DNA of 64,000 bases from Rotaria socialis (Eukaryota > Rotifera > Eurotatoria > Philodinida > Philodinidae): positions 186,001 to 250,000 of the forward strand of contig CAJNYU010001442.1 of the NCBI GenBank assembly GCA_905331475.1, read 5' to 3'. The first letter of the stretch is position 1; each line of letters starts with the position of its first letter. Positions 26,073 through 38,124 of the stretch are shown piece by piece. Below the pieces are notes generated by a model, which was given only the letters and a program-made list of their open reading frames with translations, did no database searches and was not told where the DNA came from. The position numbers and the translations under genes are program-made.

Positions 26073-29000
26073 AGCGATAAAATGTTTTGAAATTGTGCTG
26101 CTTTTATACTGTCAGGCTTTATTTTTTCTTTGTTTTCCAATTTCAAGTGATTTCCGGCTGTACAAAGCCAACGCTTTCTTTATTCCGCTGTTTGGGTTGA
26201 AATGTGAGTTTAGGAGAAGATCAGAAAGAAGTATTGAATTTAAAATAAACATCTCATTTTACGGTATTCGGCGTCGATAAATACGACTCATAAAATGAAG
26301 GAGTATGCAATGTACAAGAATAAATTGATCAAAAGTGAAATGTAAACGAAATTTAGCACCTTCGAAAAAGATCACGATTGTAAGAGTTTCACGTAGTTCA
26401 TAATTCAAAATTTTGACTCGATATTAAGACTTGTGTATGAAATGATTTCATAAGAATCGAAAAAATATCTCACCTTCAAAGGTTATATGAGATCGGTGAG
26501 CAAATCGTACTTCTCATTTTCTTGCATATATTTCTGTGAAATTCGATTACTTATTTTGTGTCAAATTTCAGTTTGGACTGGAAAAGAGACTCCTCATGAG
26601 TAAGTGCAAAAATTGCGATTGAATTTTCTATTGAAATAAGAACAAAATTGTAATCAGCAGGAAAAAAACTAACTAGGATCGTCATTGAAAATGTGTTTGT
26701 CTTTCGTTTAAAGTCCTTCTTTGATATGTCGTTACTCTGATCCAGTACAGGGTAACCTACAGTATAGACGCGTACAAAACATATTTTGTTTGCCAGTCTT
26801 AACTCTATTGTTTTGTTTGACGCGCAGAGACAACGAAAACGGCTGAATACATGTGACTCTGGTATGGTTTCATTCTGTAAATAGGACAAGCAGAATCTAT
26901 CAAAATATATTTGAAAATAACAACGAAAACAGAATTTCTTCATTCGCCTATATCACTATACTTTTGATAAGTCGTGAACAATTAAATGCTTTATGCCAAT
27001 CAAACATAAGCAAAAGCAAAATCTAAATACTATATATTGCCAAGAATATTGAGACTCTACGTATCGTCAACATGTACGAATAAGAAGCTTTATCTCGTAC
27101 ATTTCAATAACTGAATTTTATCTAGTCGTGATTCTACTTTAATGATTAACAGTTCGCTGGCATAACTTTTATCGGCCATCTTTAGAAAATGCCAATTCGT
27201 AATTTCTTTATATCTTTCCAAACAACTTTAGTAAAATGAGCTGTGTTTACTATTGTCAAATTTATAACTAAACATTTGACTGTGCCATGATTGTGTTACT
27301 TCATTACCTTGAAAACTCCGGAAAAAAGGTATCGTTTGGGTTTCTCGTTGGTTTTGATGATGTTGCTGACAATATAAATTTTCTCCTATAGAACATTCAG
27401 TCTAAGTTAATTAGCTAATAATTGAGAACACCTTAGACATGTCTATATATCATGATAGACAAATACTCATTTCCCGATTGAATATCATTCTTTCACTAGT
27501 ATAACGAAAGTTACTAGTAGTACTAATGATAGTTTAATGTACCAGCTATTCAAATTTTATTTCTATGAAAAGATATATTTTAATAGGCAAATTACATATC
27601 GCACATGCTAATGGAATGTACTGTTCGCAATAAATATTATTTTCTGTTTATCGTACATGTCTACTCAAAGATGAATTAACTATATTTTTTGTGTCTCCTC
27701 TAATTATCCTATATGATAAAAATAGAACACAATTATAAGATGCGACATAAAAAGACGTGATTTGATTGCTAATTATTTGCGTTTACCGGACAACAAAAAA
27801 TCATCAGGATTTCAGACGTTTTTAACGTTTAGTGAACATTGTAATTTTCTAATAGTTATTTTGTATTCCTTGTTAATCTTAATAATATACTCGCGCAATA
27901 CCAGTGACGACTGCCCAATGCTTTACGATGGTATTTTAACTGAAAAGCAAGAAGTTAATCTGCAGGATTATTGGGTTAGAATTTATGAGTGGAACATGAC
28001 TTTTTTAAAGTCCGCTTTTGTGATGCAAGTACACAGACTTAATGTTCTGATTTTTGTAATTTTGGCTCGTTCGTTATAAGTAACATGAAGAATGGCCTTT
28101 CTAGAGATGTTGATTTTCTGGTCTAAACTGAAGAATGATATAATCTTGATAATAAGTGTGTGCAATTTTGAGTTGGCTTCACTATAAAGCAGTCGCTTCT
28201 TCGACTAACATTACATGAGATAATTTGTACTCATAATTGGTATGACGAAGACACTTTTCAATTCGAGATTTCGAAAAGTTAGCAAATGAGATAATATGAA
28301 ATGACAATAGAAATAAATTACATAAAAGAAAATAATGTTTCATTGTGTGTTGTTCGATTTTCGAAATGAATGGTATACTGCTAAGACAATATATATATAT
28401 ATATATATAGACGTTTTTAAAACATAATCTTCATTGAGTACGTGCTTTCCACATACAAATAACTTTTTGTATTAATAAATCTGATCTACGTATATGCATT
28501 AAGCTAAATAAATGAGGAAACAGTGGATTCGCATCCGATTGCTATGTGTACTACAAAAACTGAGTCGAATTAAATTTGTTGTGAATAATTCTAAGAAAAA
28601 AAGTTTTTTTTTGAAAAATCTCTGTACCCCTCCGCCTCGGGGATGGCCTGGTCAATACTGACAATTTTTTCGATAACTCAGCCATTTCTTGACGGATCCT
28701 TCTCATCTTCGAACTCGATTGAGATATTGATGAGATCATTCTGTGTACAAAATTTCATGGCAATTGGATGAGGCTTTCAAGAGTTATCGTATTAACGGAC
28801 GGGCACACTGATCGAATCTAGTGTACTCACTTTTTTTGAGTACACAAAAACGAACCCGATAATGATCAATATCTGTTTGTCAGTAGAAGAAGTCATCTTA
28901 GATTTATTGTTAGGATCAAGTTTTCAAAACATTGACGAATCGTTCTTTCGATAGCAAAATTGATTTATTTCGGTTTTATTTTTAACGCTAAACAATAAAT

Positions 29001-29647
29001 GATTAGGCGCGTGTTAATTGAAACCCAGAATGCGTAATTTAGTGAAACTTTGAATTGATTCTGAATGAATACGTTCTAAAAGCGATTATAAATTAAATGA
29101 AGAAATTATAATCATGACCTTTAATAACGCTTTTTTTAAATATTTTTCTGTTGAAAAAAATCTTGTACAAAACGAAAATCTCGAAAATTTCTTACTAAAC
29201 AAAATGCATTTGACCTATGATTTAAAATTTTCATTCGATCTATGAAATGGTTTTTGTTTTTTTTGACTCTGTGTGTTGCCTTTCTGATTTCATATTTTAA
29301 GTGTTTTTTTTAATATTAATTGATTGAATACGCAGGTTCGAGGCATGTGCCAACCGTGATTATCGCTATTGGCATTTTCATTTCGCTTTATAACTATATA
29401 TATATATATATCAAATTAGATAAGGTCGTGATGTTTTGGTGATTGATCACATCAGAATTGATGAAATATTATATCTGTTGATTTATTTTTTTGATGTTTT
29501 TGTCATGTGTATCCTTGAACTACAGAATAAAATCTTTTCTTGTTTCGTAAAAATATAAATATTATTTTTCTATTTATTCTTCTCTTAAATAGTCGGTCCT
29601 AAATATCGATTAATAGCAGCAAATTCTTGCCCAGTTTTTTTTCTATT
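26073..29647. other. Long gene-poor stretch
   Basis: 3.6 kb without a recognisable gene. Open frames at 26551-26943 (-) and 27762-28079 (+) show no domain and are probably chance. An (AT)n run lies at 28389-28409 and another near 29396-29411. A GC-richer patch at about 28620-28850 differs in composition from its surroundings and may be a transposon remnant, but I could not find its ends. Confidence 0.45.
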
Positions 29648-32240
29648 ATGATTCATATTTTAAATTGGTTGAAACCACGTTGGCGTTTTTTAATTGTTCT
29701 ATTAACACCGTTAGTCTTTCTGCCGATACCACTTATTGGCAAATCTTCTGTATGCTGAATACAGTTTCTTTTCCGTTCTTTTTTTCTAATGATTTAATTT
29801 TAGCAAGCGAGATGTGGCTATATTGTAATTATTTTAACTATCTATTGGGTTTTTGAAGCAATACCTTTGCCAGTAACGTCACTATTACCTTTGGCGCTTT
29901 TTCCAATGGTATTGGAACCACAGAGTTTCGGTTTTTTATTACTATTAAATTGTATTGATATGCTTTTAGGCTGGTATTTTAACTGCTGAACGTGTAGCGC
30001 CGCATTATTTCAAAGATATAATTACATTATTTTTCGGGAGTATGGCACTTGCTTATGCCGTTGAATCTGTTAATCTTCATCGAAGAATTGCATTATTGGT
30101 ATTAAGTTTCGTTGGGACATCATCGAAATGGTAGCTGTATACTTTCTATTCTTTTAAATTGAATTGAATATATGCAGGTCTATGGCTGGTTTAATGGGCG
30201 TTACTGGTTTTCTTTCCATGTGGATTAATAATTCAGCGGCCGCATCAATTATGTTGCCTGTTGCATTAGCAATTGCAGATGAACTTGAAAAACATAGTAA
30301 AGGCTGCCAAGAGAAGAAAAATCGTGCCAAAGAAGCTGCAGCTGCTGCGAATGGTAAAGTGATGATGTCGCATAATAATAATATTGTTGATATTTTATGC
30401 AGAAGTTATCGATTTAAATCATAAAGACTTTGTTAATGAACGTCCCATCGAAGCACCTCCGTTGGATCAATTACATATTGACGAAACGTTCGTATTGAAA
30501 AAATTAATTCAAAGCAAATATTTTCAAAGTGATTTTGAATTTTGTTTTTTCAAAGAAAACTGCCAGTTTCTGCTGCAACAAAAAAGCGTTTCCGATTACC
30601 ATGGAAAAATGGAAATTTACATAAACCTACAGAATCAACAGAACAACAATATGAACAAATAAGAAAAGGTAAATAAATAACTTTAAAAAATTAAAATCAA
30701 AGCAAATTTTTCTTATAGGCTTTCTTCTTGCTGTTGCCTATTCAGCAACTATAGGCGGTTTATCTAGTTTAGTTGGAACAGCACCAAATATTTTTGTTAA
30801 AGGTTTCGCTGATAGGTCAATTATGAAACAGAAAACAGCAGCTCATATGGTTTTATTTATTTTTTCATTCGTTTATTTTTTCTATTTCTAGCCAATACAA
30901 GAATACTGCTTTTCGTATAAACTTTCTTAATTTTCTTCTCTTCGCATTGCCAGTCGCTTTATTAATGCTTGTCTTATGTTGGTTATGGCTGCAAATTTTT
31001 TACAATTTCAAAGAGTTTGAACGACTTTAATTTTGCATTTTGAATGTTTTCTTTATTTCTATTAGATTGTTTCAATTCCGCATAGATCCAGAAACCCGAG
31101 CTGCACAGGCTGATTTAAAAGCCATGTTAATTAAGCAATACAATGATCTTGGAAAACCGAAGTAATTAAGAAAAATATTTTTGAATATCATTCATTCTCT
31201 GTTGTGTTTCAGTTGGAGTGAACTTTCTGTTGCTATTGTGTTTGTTTGTATGATTATTCTATGGGTCACAAAAGACTTTTCAGGTACACCAGGATGGGAG
31301 ATTATATTCGAAGAGAATTATATAAGTGATGGAACTGTAGCAATACTGTGTGGAGTTCTTCCATTAATATTACCGAATGCAAATCCATTGAAGAGTAAGG
31401 TTACTGAAATACTATTACTATCATAGTTTGATTCGATACTATTACAGAGGATTGGAAATATGAGCCAATAATCGGATGGAATGGTTTAGCAAAACATATG
31501 CCTTGGGGCGCATTAATTTTACTCGGAGCAGGTCTAACTGTTGCATCTGCTTTTCAAGTTAGTGGTTTTCTTTAGTTTCAGAAATGAAAACTATTATCGA
31601 TTTCGAATCTGTTTGATAAGGCTTCAAAACTATCGGACAGTGTTGCGCATGCACTTCGATTTCTAGCGGGTATACCACGCGCAGCTGTTATTCTATTGAT
31701 TATTATTATTAGTGGTCTTTTTACGGAAGTAACATCGAATTTAAGTACAGCCAGTATCTTTTTTCCAGTTCTTGATTCAGTTGTAAGTTGGCATTATTCG
31801 TTTCAGCGCGAAAAATAATGATATCTTTGTTTTATTAGGCACGTTCTTCTGGTATGCATCCAGCGCTTCTCATTCTTCCATGTACATTAGCAGTTTCATT
31901 GGCCTTTATGTTACCTATTGGTAAATGAATTGAAACTTATGAAAAACAATATTTATCTTATGATTTTTAAGCGACACCACCGAATGCAATTGTTTTTGCT
32001 AGTGGCTCTATTCGTGTGGTTGACATGGTAAAATTTCTATATGAAGTATGAATATAGAACTTTGTTTTTTATTAGGTAAAAACTGGTATTGTTATGAATA
32101 TTATTGGATTTCTTGTCATCTTCTTTGCCGCAACGACTTGGATGCCGAAAATTTACGGATTGAATGATCGCGCAACGGAACTATTTTTTAGTGTCAATAC
32201 GACATTAAGCGTTTCAGGATCATACAATGGAACCGATTGA
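29648..32240 (+). CDS. SLC13-family Na+/anion (dicarboxylate, citrate or sulfate) cotransporter
   Basis: Plasma-membrane symporter of the DASS group. The start MIHILNWLKPRWRFL (ATG 29648) leads into TM1. YWVFEAIPLPVTSLLPLALFP and ITLFFGSMALAYAVE are typical family segments. The first sodium/substrate hairpin is GFLSMWINNSAAASIMLPVA. GGLSSLVGTAPNIF matches the family's GGTATLTGTAPN. Later come WGALILLGAGLTVASAF and the second hairpin FTEVTSNLSTASIFFPVL, then LPCTLAVSLAFMLPIATPPNAIVFASGS, which corresponds to the SLC13 signature region. The tail ends NGT-D, TGA at 32238-32240, with N-glycosylation sites NTT and NGT. About twelve short introns were crossed. The conserved SNT motifs are altered (NNS in the first hairpin, SNL in the second), so the substrate cannot be assigned. 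Confidence 0.9.
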
Positions 32241-32455
32241 ACTTTTTTCCTTTTGATAGCATAACAAAATATTTTTCTTTTCTTTTTATGTAACATTTGC
32301 TTGTAATGAAGAAGAAAAAGGGAATACGATTTATTAGGATTAGATAAAATTGTAGTCAAATCACTTTTGATCTTATTTTATACTATTCGTGATGGCATGG
32401 CAGACGATCGGATAAAATTAAAATTTAGGATCATTTCAAATTTTATTACTGAAGT

Positions 32456-33070
32456 CAGTGATTTATCTACCGTATGGGCAGGGTGGGCGCCGCCCACCCG
32501 AAAATAAACAGTTGATTTCATAAAAGTAACGGGTGGCCCTTAAAGAATGGTGGTCTCATTATTTACTCAATATCGTTTTTGCTCTTCATTGATTTGAACT
32601 GAACATTTTCCCAAACGATTGAGCATTCAATTCTCTACAAACTCATGTGTAAAAGATTTTTTAAAACTACAAAACGGCTAAGTACTAAAACGAAGAAAAA
32701 AGGTTAAAAAATCTTCAACTTTCAAGCTCAACATACATTAACNTCACATGGAACGCGAATTTTCAAAAAAAAAGCGGATTTAGTGCTTGAAAGTTGAAGA
32801 TTTTTTAACCTTTTTTCTTCGTTTTAGTACTTAGCCGTTTTGTAGTTTTAAAAAATCTTTTACACATGAGTTTGTAGAGAATTAAATGCTCAATCCTTTT
32901 GGAAAATGTTCAGCTCAAATCAATGAAGAGCAAAAACGATATTGAGTAAATAATGAGACCACCATTCTTTAAGGGCCACCCGTTACTATATGATAACAAA
33001 TTTTCTAGCCAGCACCCCCTCCAAAAATTTCAACCGCCCACCCGAAAAATAAAACCTAGATAAAACACTG
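32456..33070. mobile_element. hAT-like fold-back element with long inverted arms
   Basis: The ends are CAGTGATTTATCTA on the left and CAGTGTTTTATCTA (reverse complement) on the right. The flanking octamers are ACTGAAGT and TCCGAAGT, six of eight identical, as expected for an aged 8-bp hAT duplication. Inside, two arms of about 220-240 bp are near-perfect inverted copies (for example TTAAGGGCCACCCGTTAC on one side and its complement on the other) around a short loop. The loop holds an undetermined base at 32743. No coding capacity. Confidence 0.8.
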
Positions 33071-33152
33071 TCCGAAGTCATCCTATGTTTGAATTTCATT
33101 CATAGCATATTTAGGTACCGTATTAGAGAATAGGAAGGAAAATCAGTCTTAC

Positions 33153-33417
33153 CCCAAGCAGACAAACATTTGGAAAAAACGCGTTTTTTAAACAGAATTT
33201 TCAGTTTGTGTGCGTGAAAACGCACAATTACTTGATAATTTAAAACTACAGCGTTTTAACGCTCATAATTGGAGCTTTTGCCCGTTTTCACGAGCACAAA
33301 GTGAAAATTCTGCGTAAAAAGCGCGTTTCTTGCGTTTTGTTAATGACAGTTAATGACGCACAATTGCGATTTCTGTTAGAGTGTTTAACCGCGCTTTTTC
33401 AAATGTTTGTCTGCTGG
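33153..33417. mobile_element. Fold-back MITE, CCCA-ended group (copy B)
   Basis: Ends are CCCAAGCAGACAAACATTTG on the left and CCAGCAGACAAACATTTG (reverse complement) on the right, running on into GAAAAAACGCG and GAAAAAGCGCG. It is 265 bp, with further internal inverted pieces rich in GCGTTTT. It is clearly related in its ends to the element at 3074. No certain target duplication. Confidence 0.75.
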
Positions 33418-33900
33418 AGTATATCTGCATCGATTAAACGAATGTGTGAGTCGAGTTCTTTTATTTCTGGTTGCTTGGTTGGTGAGTGGTGTTGAATACG
33501 GAGGAATATTTTTGAGAAATTCATCAGGTTAGCAGATCAACAAGTCAACTCTCATTTAATACTGGATGCGATAAAAATTAACTTGACCAAAGTTGACTGG
33601 TTTATAGAACGATATTATGAAACTACTGATTCCAGCACATTCCTTCTAGAAATGACAATTTCCCAGTGTTGAAGAAAACTTCTAAAAGCATAAAAATGCT
33701 TTTATTTGAGAGTATAAAGTATTTAACAATGTAAAAAAATTTATATCTATATCTTTTTTGACTGATAGATATTATCGTAGCAAGAAAATTACATCATGAC
33801 TAACTACACAGAAGACAAAAAACCTTTGCATTTATATTGCGAATAAGAGACTTGTTTGTCTAATAGTTTAATTTTTATTTAGCCTGAAAAAACTACAACC

Positions 33901-34519
33901 ATGGCACATGATATGTGGTTTTCATCATTTAAATCAATGTTTGACGAAGCTTTAGATAACTACGATATTTCTGGATGGAAAATCAAACGAATGCCAAACA
34001 ATGTGGACACAGACCGACGAGCATTAGAAGCGGGACGACGAAAAGGCTGGCCATTCCGCCTACACAATGGCAGGGCTAAGTAAGCATAGACTTTATCTTT
34101 GGCATCTTAAAATTTTTCTCGGAAAAACATATAGATTTGAGTGCCCGTGGTGTAGAAAAAAATGGACTTCAGCTTACACAACGATTGTTTGGAGAGCTAA
34201 TTGGAACGCAGGTGTTATTCAGATTAATATAGAAGAACAAGGCTGCCAAAGATGTAACAGAATGGGTAAAGTATCAGTTATTGATGAAGAGCATATCAAA
34301 TTTGCCTTGGATTGGATGTGCCAATGGCTACTGGAGGTTTTCTATGGAATAAGAAATGAAGAGAACAGTAGTAGTGACGATGAGCCTGATGAAGAGAAAA
34401 AAATTACGGATCCACACGATTGCGGCCGTTGTAACGCCGGAAAAAAGGGAACATGCAAAAAATGTAACTTAATTTTCCGGCAACAAATGGTTTTTGTGAA
34501 TAACCAGAGAAGGCGGTGA
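33901..34519 (+). CDS. 3CxxC-type zinc-finger protein (receptor-transporting-protein-like)
   Basis: Two exons, 33901-34079 and 34135-34519, joined over a 55-nt GT/AG intron, give 187 residues. The first exon has MWFSSFKSMFDEALDNYDIS and WPFRLHNGRAK, resembling the start of RTP proteins. The second opens FECPWCRKKWTSAYTTIVW, the first CxxC of a zf-3CxxC domain, then IEEQGCQRCNRMGKVSV and the helix IKFALDWMCQWLLEVFYG. An acidic Ser-rich linker (SSSDDEPDEEKK) leads to a last cysteine cluster, HDCGRCNAGKKGTCKKCN. In vertebrates RTPs carry odorant and taste receptors to the surface; whether this one does is unknown. The start follows a T-rich AG acceptor, so an untranslated first exon is likely. 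Confidence 0.8.
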
Positions 34520-36146
34520 TTCAACGCTTAAGATTTATCCGATCTGTGTGACATGAGATGAATGGAATGGCACGAAACGTTTCTCTATAGCAAGTCTAAT
34601 TTATTCTTTGATTGTAAATTTTTCATAATACAGGGTATATATTTTTGGTTTAATAAAGCATGAATAACAGAATATTTGTACTGAAAACAAATGAAACTGA
34701 TTATGCATATGAGAATCATGTCGGTTCCACCAACTCTAATGTATCTGTTGTTGGATGACCATAACAACATGCCTACTTCATTTAGACTTATCTACACTCA
34801 CACTCTTGGGGTGTTAATACAGCATAGACATTTTCCTTAGTTCGCACTTGGCTCTATTGATATAAATGATTATTTTTATCTCATGTCTCCAGCAGACTTC
34901 ATTTATTTTTCGGCGACATATTCTTTGATTCGTTTGCTTGAAATGCACTGTAGTCGTTGTGACGGTTGTAAATATTGAAACAACCTGTAAATATTGAGAT
35001 AAATGTGCAAATCGAGCCATTGTTTCTTTTTGCTTAACGTCAAGCATTGTCGACAATGTTGATGCTTATGCAGATGGTTATTCAACATTAGCAATTAATG
35101 ATTCTTTCATACCAGTCCAGGTCAAAAACGTACGGTCGGAACCGTTTGAGATGTAGCAAATTTCTTTTAAATTCCGCAATCCGTTCGATGTCGAATAGGT
35201 CACTGCAATCGGATCCGGTCTGGCCGGGTGTGGGTGCGTAATCGTGCAATTGAAATGAATACACACACACACACTCTATTCTGCTTCCTCAAATGCTTTA
35301 AATTGCAAAAAAATGGAAATGCTTTAATTATCATCGATTTTTTTATCTTTGATTTACCTACAAGAATAATTTTGATGATTGGATTGATAAGCAACACAAC
35401 TGGAGTGTATGTTGGTGTTGATTTTCTTTTCAAGAACATTCACACTAACAAAACTCGAAACAAAGAAAAAACGGTTTGAATAATTTGAAGAAACCAACAG
35501 AAAATGTCTTCCGGCTAATTAAAAAATGAAAATTGATAAAATTCTTTAGTAAATGTTGAAGTCTTTCTTGAAGATCACAACTTGTATAGCATGATGTGAT
35601 CTTGCTGTTGTAAAGAGTTCTACAATGCAATACATATCCAGTGCAGAATAAAAGAAGTTTCCCAGGACGACAGGTTCAACTGTCGGACTACTTCAGATCC
35701 TATTGGGCAGTGTCGTGTCTATCTATCAGACAATTGTTTTCTAACCACAAGAATACGACAGATTATGTGATCTATTCATGTCACCCTAAATTTTGTTGCT
35801 ATAAAAACGTTTACTAGGAACTCATTCTATCGTTCAATGAAAAGCGTTTATTAACAGGCAGGATCAATTAATTTGTTGAATGAATCTATAATTCTATCGG
35901 ATGAATGATTTATTTATCTTAGCATAATATATAACAAACACTCTTTATTATTTTAGATCCTTATTTATTTTAAACAAATGATATTTTTATCTGCTCGCTA
36001 TTATGGAACATCAATTTTGTATTCTAACAGAACACATTCATATGACAGAATACAACGCTGTACAATAAATTATTGTAATATGAAACTTGAAGATAATCAA
36101 TTCTATTACAATTACACGTTTTCTTTTCAGAATTATAAATGAAATT
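34520..36146. other. Gene-free spacer
   Basis: 1.6 kb. A CA microsatellite of about seven units lies at 35260-35274. The minus-strand frame at 35088-35270 (FQLHDYAPTPGQTGSDCSDL...) has more even composition than its surroundings, but I recognise nothing and neighbouring frames are open too. No transposon ends found. Confidence 0.4.
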
Positions 36147-36316
36147 CTATGTATAACAAGGAAAATATGAATGAAAATCTTTGCCATGCACCAATAGTGT
36201 CGATCCCAAGTATAAATATTTTATATTAGCACAATTCTCACGTGTTGCTTCGCGTGTAAAGGTTTCTGTGACTTCTTCTATGTATGAGTAGGGAATTTCA
36301 AGATCAATAAGACACG

Positions 36317-36567
36317 CCCATGTCGCACAAACCGATCGAAAACCGTCGGCTAACCGCGGTTATTTAAGCCATTTTAGCGACTTTATAGCGTAAAAACCAA
36401 CGGTTAACCGGAAAAATAACCGCCAGCTAGCGACATAACCGATGACTTATTCGGTTAACTGGGAGGTTAACCGCAGTTAACCGTTGGTTTTTACGCTGTA
36501 AAGTCGCTAAAATGGCTTAAATAACCGCGGTTAACCGACGGTTTTCGATCGGTTTGTGCGACATGGG
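36317..36567. mobile_element. Fold-back MITE, CCCA-ended group (copy C), inside the F-box gene
   Basis: Perfectly matched ends: CCCATGTCGCACAAACCGAT and its complement at the other side, with the inverted match running about 100 bp inward. It is 251 bp, built of repeated TAACCG-like words. It is flanked by ACG on both sides (36314-36316 and 36568-36570). Deleting the element and one ACG rejoins the F-box reading as NTNTLLP-CLIDLEIP without a frame change, which confirms both ends and the 3-bp duplication. Confidence 0.92.
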
Positions 36568-37283
36568 ACGGTAAAAGCGTGTTGGTATTTACTAAAAGTT
36601 GTTCTGCAATATCCATATTCCCAAGACATATACGGAGATGCGTGAGATGAGGAAATACAATAACCGACGCGATTTGATCACTCTTTTTTGCTTCATGTGA
36701 TGATTTATAATTTCGTGGTTTACGATTTAAAACAGTTAGATCTCTTAGAAATGGAAACGAACGAGCAATTCGATCATAGATTTTATACTCAAATGGATAA
36801 TGAATATCAAACAACAATATAACACGTACATTTGTAAATGAACCTCCAGGAAATGTATTACTAATATCATGCATATCATTCATTTTATATGGAAGTAAAT
36901 AGATGTGGGATCGAGCCATTCCATCTGAATAGTGATCTAAGTAAAAATCAACTTGATGAAATTTTCCATTGAGAAATGTACATCGCATGTGTTTATATAA
37001 CTGATTATGAACAGAAGTACTGACGTTCGTACGAGTGATGATATTAAAACTGAATGTTTGAAGTTGAGGCATACGATCTAGAATATTGTCTTTGGGATGA
37101 ATACCATCAATAAAGGTTGATCGATTGATAACACTCAGATACAATGTAAGTTGTTCGAGATGTATCATTCGACGAAGAAGTGGAACAACTTGACTATCAT
37201 ATTCAATAAATCGATTATATGAAGTGAAAAACATTTTAGATGTAATATATCCTTAAAAAGACGACACACTTAATTAATGTAAA

Positions 37284-37370
37284 TAGAGATGTAAGACGCG
37301 CCGCCGACAATTCTTTGTTTCATTGGGCTATATTGACGGCTAACCGTCGCCGGCGTGGCTTTCACCTCTA
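37284..37370. mobile_element. hAT-like mini-MITE (87 bp) inside the F-box gene
   Basis: The ends TAGAGATGTAAGACGCGCCG and (reverse complement) TAGAGGTGAAAGCCACGCCG match at most positions. The octamer AATGTAAA is repeated exactly on both sides (37276-37283, 37371-37378). Confidence 0.88.
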
Positions 37371-38124
37371 AATGTAAACAAATACTCTTACTGTATTAAC
37401 GATAGATACATTTAAATTGGAAATGACATCAATTTTCACAATGAGCGTACGTAGTTGACTGAGGCGTCCGTCAAGAAGACATTGATAATTAAATTATCAA
37501 ATGTCAATACTGGATGAAGCCATTTAGAACTTTCGGAAAAAATCTAAATCTGTTAAGGTTGTGAATAGAGCAAAAATACGTTGAAATACATTTATTCTTA
37601 AGTCGTTATGTGATCGTGATTCAGTATCGTGGATTAAGACGACAAGATGCGTGATTTGTTTTTTTAAAATATGAGCAAAATGAGATTCGTCTAATAAATG
37701 TGTCGTGTAGGATATTGTTTATAAAGAAAAATATTTTCGACCTGTCAAAACTCGCATTGCTAACTCTTGTGTGAGATTGATAAAAGCTAGTTTACACAAT
37801 CGAGGATATTCACCAGTGTAAAAAAACCCGTTCCATAAGAAATGATTCAACAATAAGTTGTTCACTCATATAATGTATTTGAGGTAATATATCCAAACAA
37901 AATCGATCTAATATTTGATCAGATAATGAACAATTTTGTTCTTCTTGACAATTTGGTTTTATCAATTCAATAGAACGAGTATAAATTTTATCACGTATTA
38001 AGTTATCGAATCGTCTATTAACATTTAAAAATGAATAAAGTGCGTCAGTTTTATTCAATTTATTCCAAATAATAAGAATTATTTCGTCCGGTAGATTCAT
38101 AATATTAACTATCGAACGGTTCAT

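Larger units (their letters stand above)
36147..38124 (-). pseudogene. F-box protein gene (rotifer-type), broken by two transposons and frameshifts
   Basis: Intact relatives are substrate receptors for SCF ubiquitin ligases. The N-terminal F-box reads NLPDEIILIIWNKLNKTD and FLNVNRRFDNLIRD (likely ATG 38124-38122). Downstream parts of the long C-terminal half can still be read: GEYPRLCKLAFINLTQELAM, CLLDGRLSQLRTLIVK, VVPLLRRMIHLEQLTLYLS, IARSFPFLRDLTV and EEVTETFTREATRENCANIK, ending TAG at 36149-36147. Lesions: a run of seven T at about 37820 shifts the frame; further stops lie around 37450-37550; an 87-bp hAT-like MITE sits at 37284-37370; and a 251-bp fold-back element sits at 36317-36567. 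The reading on the far side of the last element is still in frame with the near side, so the insertion is recent relative to sequence drift. Confidence 0.85.

Noticed and set aside
26551-26943. Minus-strand frame of 130 residues
   Set aside because: No recognisable motif, no splice context, and similar open lengths occur by chance nearby.
27762-28079. Plus-strand frame with a hydrophobic stretch
   Set aside because: A single hydrophobic segment in AT-rich DNA is expected by chance; no family match.
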